A program made the position numbers and the translations under genes. The notes under the pieces are model-generated. The model saw only the letters and a program-made list of their open reading frames with translations. It was not told where the DNA came from and did not search any database. From Sulfurimonas sp. HSL-1656 (GTDB taxonomy: Bacteria; Campylobacterota; Campylobacteria; Campylobacterales; Sulfurimonadaceae), in the NCBI RefSeq assembly GCF_039645585.1, contig NZ_CP147915.1:1240001-1304000 (forward strand): 64,000 nucleotides of DNA, given 5' to 3'. This document shows positions 61,763-64,000 of the stretch, piece after piece. Position 1 is the first letter of the stretch; each line of letters opens with the position of its first letter.

Positions 61763-61975
61763 TTGACACCTGAAGAACAAGCAGTAATTGAAGCATTGCT
61801 CAATCCTGACGAAGTAATTGTTTCGATTACTTACACGAAAATTATGGAAGATTCTAGAGGGTTTCCAATCTTCTCAACTGATTATGTAAACCCTCCTTCT
61901 CAATACAGACACATAACTACAATTTATCCGTATGGTGTCGCAATTCTTCAAGACCTCGGATATGTTGCGCCGTGA
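61763..61975 (+). CDS. small AT-rich viral protein after the spike gene
   Basis: 70 residues from TTG 61763 with AAGGA seven bases before it. Acidic helical start (TPEEQAVIEALLNPDEV) then a beta-type segment. The base composition matches the AT-rich half of the spike candidate, so the two probably moved together. It may be a chaperone or partner of the spike. Confidence 0.5.
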   Translation: MTPEEQAVIEALLNPDEVIVSITYTKIMEDSRGFPIFSTDYVNPPSQYRHITTIYPYGVAILQDLGYVAP

Positions 61976-62033
61976 CAGAGCGCTAATCACCGCAGCAGCC
62001 TTCGCGCTGCTCTACTTCGAAAGGAGCTTTTTT

Positions 62034-62537
62034 TTGTACGGATTACCCTCAAAAGCCGCGCTTGTCGAAATCGTCGACAACGTTGTAAGCGTACTCGGCG
62101 GCGGCGAACCTGCACGGCTTCTTTTGCTTGAAACAGCGGCGGCCGAAACGGACATGGGAAACGCTATTGACCGCTCTTGGTTTACCGGGATCGGGCTGAT
62201 GCAGTTCGACCCTATCGGCTTCGATGATGTCAAAGAGCGGACCCCGGCGCGGATCAAAAAGATCGTGAACCAGTATTTCGGCATCGATATCGACCGGGCG
62301 ACGATCAATGACCTTCGTTGGTCCCCCATGCTCTCAGTCGTCTTCGCCCGTCTGAAATATAGACTTATCCCTGAACCGATACCGAAAAAACTTATCAGTT
62401 CAGTTCCGTTCGACATAGATGATCCTGAAATGATCGATGGGAGAGATGCTTACTGGAAACGTCATTACAACTCGATGGCCGGGGCCGGGACGCCGGAACA
62501 CTACGTGAAGGCGGCACAACGCAATGGAATTGCCTGA
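62034..62537 (+). CDS. lytic transglycosylase-like viral lysin
   Basis: 167 residues. Catalytic Glu is in LLLETAAAETDMGNA, followed by the GLMQ motif in FTGIGLMQFDPIGFDD and the end AYWKRHYNSMAGAGTPEHYV, the order of SLT/lysozyme-like enzymes. It should open the host wall at entry or exit. The frame is open to 61932, but TTG 62034 lies seven bases after AAGGAG, the best ribosome site, and starts in a non-coding-like spacer. ATG 61962 is the alternative. Confidence 0.7.
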   Translation: MYGLPSKAALVEIVDNVVSVLGGGEPARLLLLETAAAETDMGNAIDRSWFTGIGLMQFDPIGFDDVKERTPARIKKIVNQYFGIDIDRATINDLRWSPMLSVVFARLKYRLIPEPIPKKLISSVPFDIDDPEMIDGRDAYWKRHYNSMAGAGTPEHYVKAAQRNGIA

Positions 62538-62949
62538 CTCATCAATCTTTGGAATGGTAGGCGAAGGATACAGCTACCTTTTCGGGTCAAATGATCCTGG
62601 AATGTCACAATCATCTGAACCTGACCAGAACCAAAACGTACTCGGTATCACTGAAACGGAAAACGGTGGGGTGAGTGCATCGTTCGGTGAAGGAAGCGTC
62701 GCGCAGCAAGTCTACGACGCAACGCCGGATTGGCTCAAATACCTGACCTTCGACAGCTACACGACGGCCGACCCGTCAAACGGCAACTTCAACACCTCCA
62801 CGCAGTTTGAAAAGGACGTGGCGGACATTGCCGACGGTATCGGATCAAAACTTCTCAAGTACGGCGCTTACGCCGCCCTGCTCTTCATCGGGTTCACCTC
62901 GCTCAAAGAGTACACGGCGGAGCGGTCCAGAAAGGCCGCCCGTGCTTGA
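62524..62949 (+). CDS. viral membrane protein
   Basis: 141 residues overlapping the lysin end by 14 bases. Polar N-terminal two-thirds (DPSNGNFNTSTQFEKDV) and one span near 115-132 (LLKYGAYAALLFIGFTSL) before a basic tail (EYTAERSRKAARA). No family recognised. Confidence 0.55.
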   Translation: MELPDSSIFGMVGEGYSYLFGSNDPGMSQSSEPDQNQNVLGITETENGGVSASFGEGSVAQQVYDATPDWLKYLTFDSYTTADPSNGNFNTSTQFEKDVADIADGIGSKLLKYGAYAALLFIGFTSLKEYTAERSRKAARA

Positions 62950-63145
62950 GCTGCTCGACTTCATCAAAGACTACGTCGATGTGATCATGCTGCTCGTGAT
63001 CTACCCGCTCGTCAACGGTGTCCGCTACCTGAAATCCATTAATGACAAAATCGTTATAATCAGCAGCGATCACACCAACTTCAAACGGACGGTACGGGAA
63101 CATGACAGACGGATCACAAAACTCGAAGTCAAAGTGGGGCCCTAG
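62942..63145 (+). CDS. small membrane protein with helical tail, spanin-like build
   Basis: 67 residues from GTG 62942. A hydrophobic span (VDVIMLLVIYPLVNGV) is followed by a charged helix (HTNFKRTVREHDRRITKLEV). This resembles an inner spanin or short accessory of the lysis set. Overlaps the preceding gene by eight bases and contains the start of the next in another frame. Confidence 0.5.
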   Translation: MLELLDFIKDYVDVIMLLVIYPLVNGVRYLKSINDKIVIISSDHTNFKRTVREHDRRITKLEVKVGP

Positions 63146-63239
63146 CGCCCTGCTCTACTTTCTGGCCGCCGCGTGCGGCCTTGCTATCGCTCTAACCGCC
63201 GACTACATAGACGGCGGGATCATCTTCACACTTCAATAA
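63102..63239 (+). CDS. small membrane protein starting inside the previous gene
   Basis: 45 residues from ATG 63102, in a different frame from the spanin-like gene and overlapping its last 44 bases; ACGGGA precedes it. One span (LLYFLAAACGLAIALTADYI). No lipobox, so not an Rz1-type lipoprotein, although the overlap resembles Rz/Rz1. Confidence 0.45.
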   Translation: MTDGSQNSKSKWGPSALLYFLAAACGLAIALTADYIDGGIIFTLQ

Positions 63240-63249
63240 CAGGACCATC

Positions 63250-63642
63250 ATGAAAAAAATCATCATCGCGGCCGTCGCCGCAGCACTCACATTGACCGGA
63301 TGCGGCGAAAGCAGCAGTAGCAGCGGGGACAGCAGCAGCACCACGACGCAGTACAACGTCACGCTTGGAACCGGATCGACCGGGCAGACGCTTACCTATG
63401 ACTGTGGCGGCGCCGTCGTTGACAATCTGACCATCAACGGCACGAACAACCAGATCGAAATGAAGAACTGCGACGTTCAAACGTTGATCTACAACGCTGA
63501 TACCTCCGCAATCGCTTTCACAGGTACGTCAGACATGCAGACGATCCAGTACAGCGGCAGCGGCCAGAACTACGTTTATGCGCCGCAATTCATCCTCGAC
63601 CGCATCCCGGACACGCTCGGCTTCGTCGAAACGGCAATCTGA
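63250..63642 (+). CDS. viral lipoprotein
   Basis: 130 residues with a clear lipobox (AAALTLTGC, Cys near 18), a Ser-rich spacer (ESSSSSGDSSSTTTQ) and a beta-rich domain (GAVVDNLTINGTNNQIEM). It will be anchored in the outer membrane. It could be a superinfection-exclusion or lysis lipoprotein. It is the last gene of the visible block. Confidence 0.6.
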   Translation: MKKIIIAAVAAALTLTGCGESSSSSGDSSSTTTQYNVTLGTGSTGQTLTYDCGGAVVDNLTINGTNNQIEMKNCDVQTLIYNADTSAIAFTGTSDMQTIQYSGSGQNYVYAPQFILDRIPDTLGFVETAI

Positions 63643-64000
63643 CCGTCCGCGTCACGGTAAAGCGTGACGGATCGATCGCAATTCGCCGCTGCCGCGTCAC
63701 GTTTTTCCCTCCTGGAATAGTCACAGTTTTTTATCCTGGCGCGTCACGGCGCGCGGCGGGAAAAATCACCCCCTTCATAAATCGCCGTAAACGCATTTTA
63801 TGCCGTTGTGCATATCTGACCTCGTTTTTTAGGTAAAAATCGAAATTTGGCCCGTTTCCGCTCGAATCCTGCACTATTCCGATCCATCAAACGAAACCTT
63901 CAGCCATAAATCAACCGAAAGCCGAACACCTTCAACCCTTTCCGCTGCGCGAAGCGCACCCTAGAGCGCGTCGCCCTTCGGCGAGGCAAGCGATATCACT
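63643..64000. other. non-coding right flank with repeated CGCGTCAC motifs
   Basis: No gene is supported. CGCGTCAC occurs at 63648-63655, 63693-63700 and 63740-63747, spaced 45 and 47 bases, with an inverted copy GTGACG at 63664-63669. TGCGC-gaa-GCGCA and TCGCC-cttc-GGCGA stems lie near 63940-63990. This may be an iteron-type origin, an attachment region or a terminator set. AACCTTCAGCCATAAAT (63895-63911) resembles 55386-55402 at 15 of 17 bases. Confidence 0.45.

Larger units (their letters stand above)
55424..63642 (+). mobile_element. provirus (or part of one) of a double-jelly-roll, membrane-containing tailless virus
   Basis: Twenty-two genes run on one strand with frequent overlaps. The set includes a winged-helix protein, an A32-like packaging ATPase of about 212 residues, a probable double-jelly-roll capsid protein, a transglycosylase, a lipoprotein and about a dozen small proteins with one membrane span. 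There is no portal, large terminase, tail or Zot-with-membrane-anchor gene. This combination is known from PRD1-, PM2- and related viruses. The gltA gene marks the left edge; no integrase is seen and the right edge is not certain. Confidence 0.7.

Noticed and set aside
62942-63239. Canonical Rz/Rz1 pair
   Set aside because: The inner gene has no lipobox. The lipoprotein is a separate later gene, so only a general resemblance remains.

Overview
The window reads as chromosome of a Gram-negative member of the Campylobacterota, probably a relatively GC-rich relative of Sulfurimonas or Sulfuricurvum. This is inferred from gene content and order, not from a marker gene: a long DapD, two adenylate kinases of different form, a secreted MsrB-MsrA fusion, and a kdsC-lptC-lptA-engB-mrdA chain. 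Genes are tightly packed and often share ATGA or GTGA stop-start junctions. No rRNA, CRISPR array or transposase was seen. One tRNA, tRNA-Glu(UUC), is present.

Layout. 1-14.8 kb is housekeeping: leuB (cut by the window edge), purU, trmL, an S24-type regulator, an NlpC/P60 lipoprotein, dapD, an ankyrin protein, htpX, a TrkA-type potassium channel, a metallophosphoesterase, a CinA-like protein, two adenylate kinases and aspS. 14.8-21.8 kb is a lasso-peptide (RiPP) cluster: ABC exporter, B2 leader peptidase, HprK-like kinase and an asparagine-synthetase-like cyclase whose reading frame runs into a paeninodin-like precursor. A convergent subtilisin and a PqqD-like B1 protein follow. 21.9-33.3 kb is an outer-membrane protein followed by an almost unbroken chain: nadK, recN, tatD, mltD, rlpA, hisB, kdsC, lptC, lptA, engB, an acetyltransferase, an mreD-like gene and mrdA. 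33.3-55.1 kb is mixed metabolism, repair, transport and translation: a CaCA antiporter, ybeY, a GMC dehydrogenase pair, queC, an EAL-HDOD protein, DNA repair, msrBA, a TRAP binding protein, a Ca2+/H+ antiporter, metG, fbp, mobB, slt, gltX, tRNA-Glu, a receiver-RHH regulator and gltA.

55.4-63.6 kb is a compact block of 22 genes, all on the plus strand. I read it as a provirus, or part of one, of a tailless membrane-containing virus with a double-jelly-roll capsid (PRD1/PM2 realm). It has a winged-helix protein, an A32-like packaging ATPase, a probable double-jelly-roll major capsid protein, a mosaic spike-like protein, a transglycosylase-type lysin, a lipoprotein and about a dozen very small single-membrane-span proteins. 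No integrase is visible, and the right end may lie beyond base 64000.

How the parts work together. In the lasso cluster B1 would bind the leader, B2 cut it, the cyclase close a Gly1-Glu9 ring, the kinase phosphorylate the peptide and the ABC protein export it. The envelope chain links LPS-precursor synthesis and transport (kdsC, lptC, lptA) to peptidoglycan remodelling and elongation (mltD, rlpA, mrdA). The two most interesting items are the in-frame cyclase-precursor fusion and the double-jelly-roll provirus.
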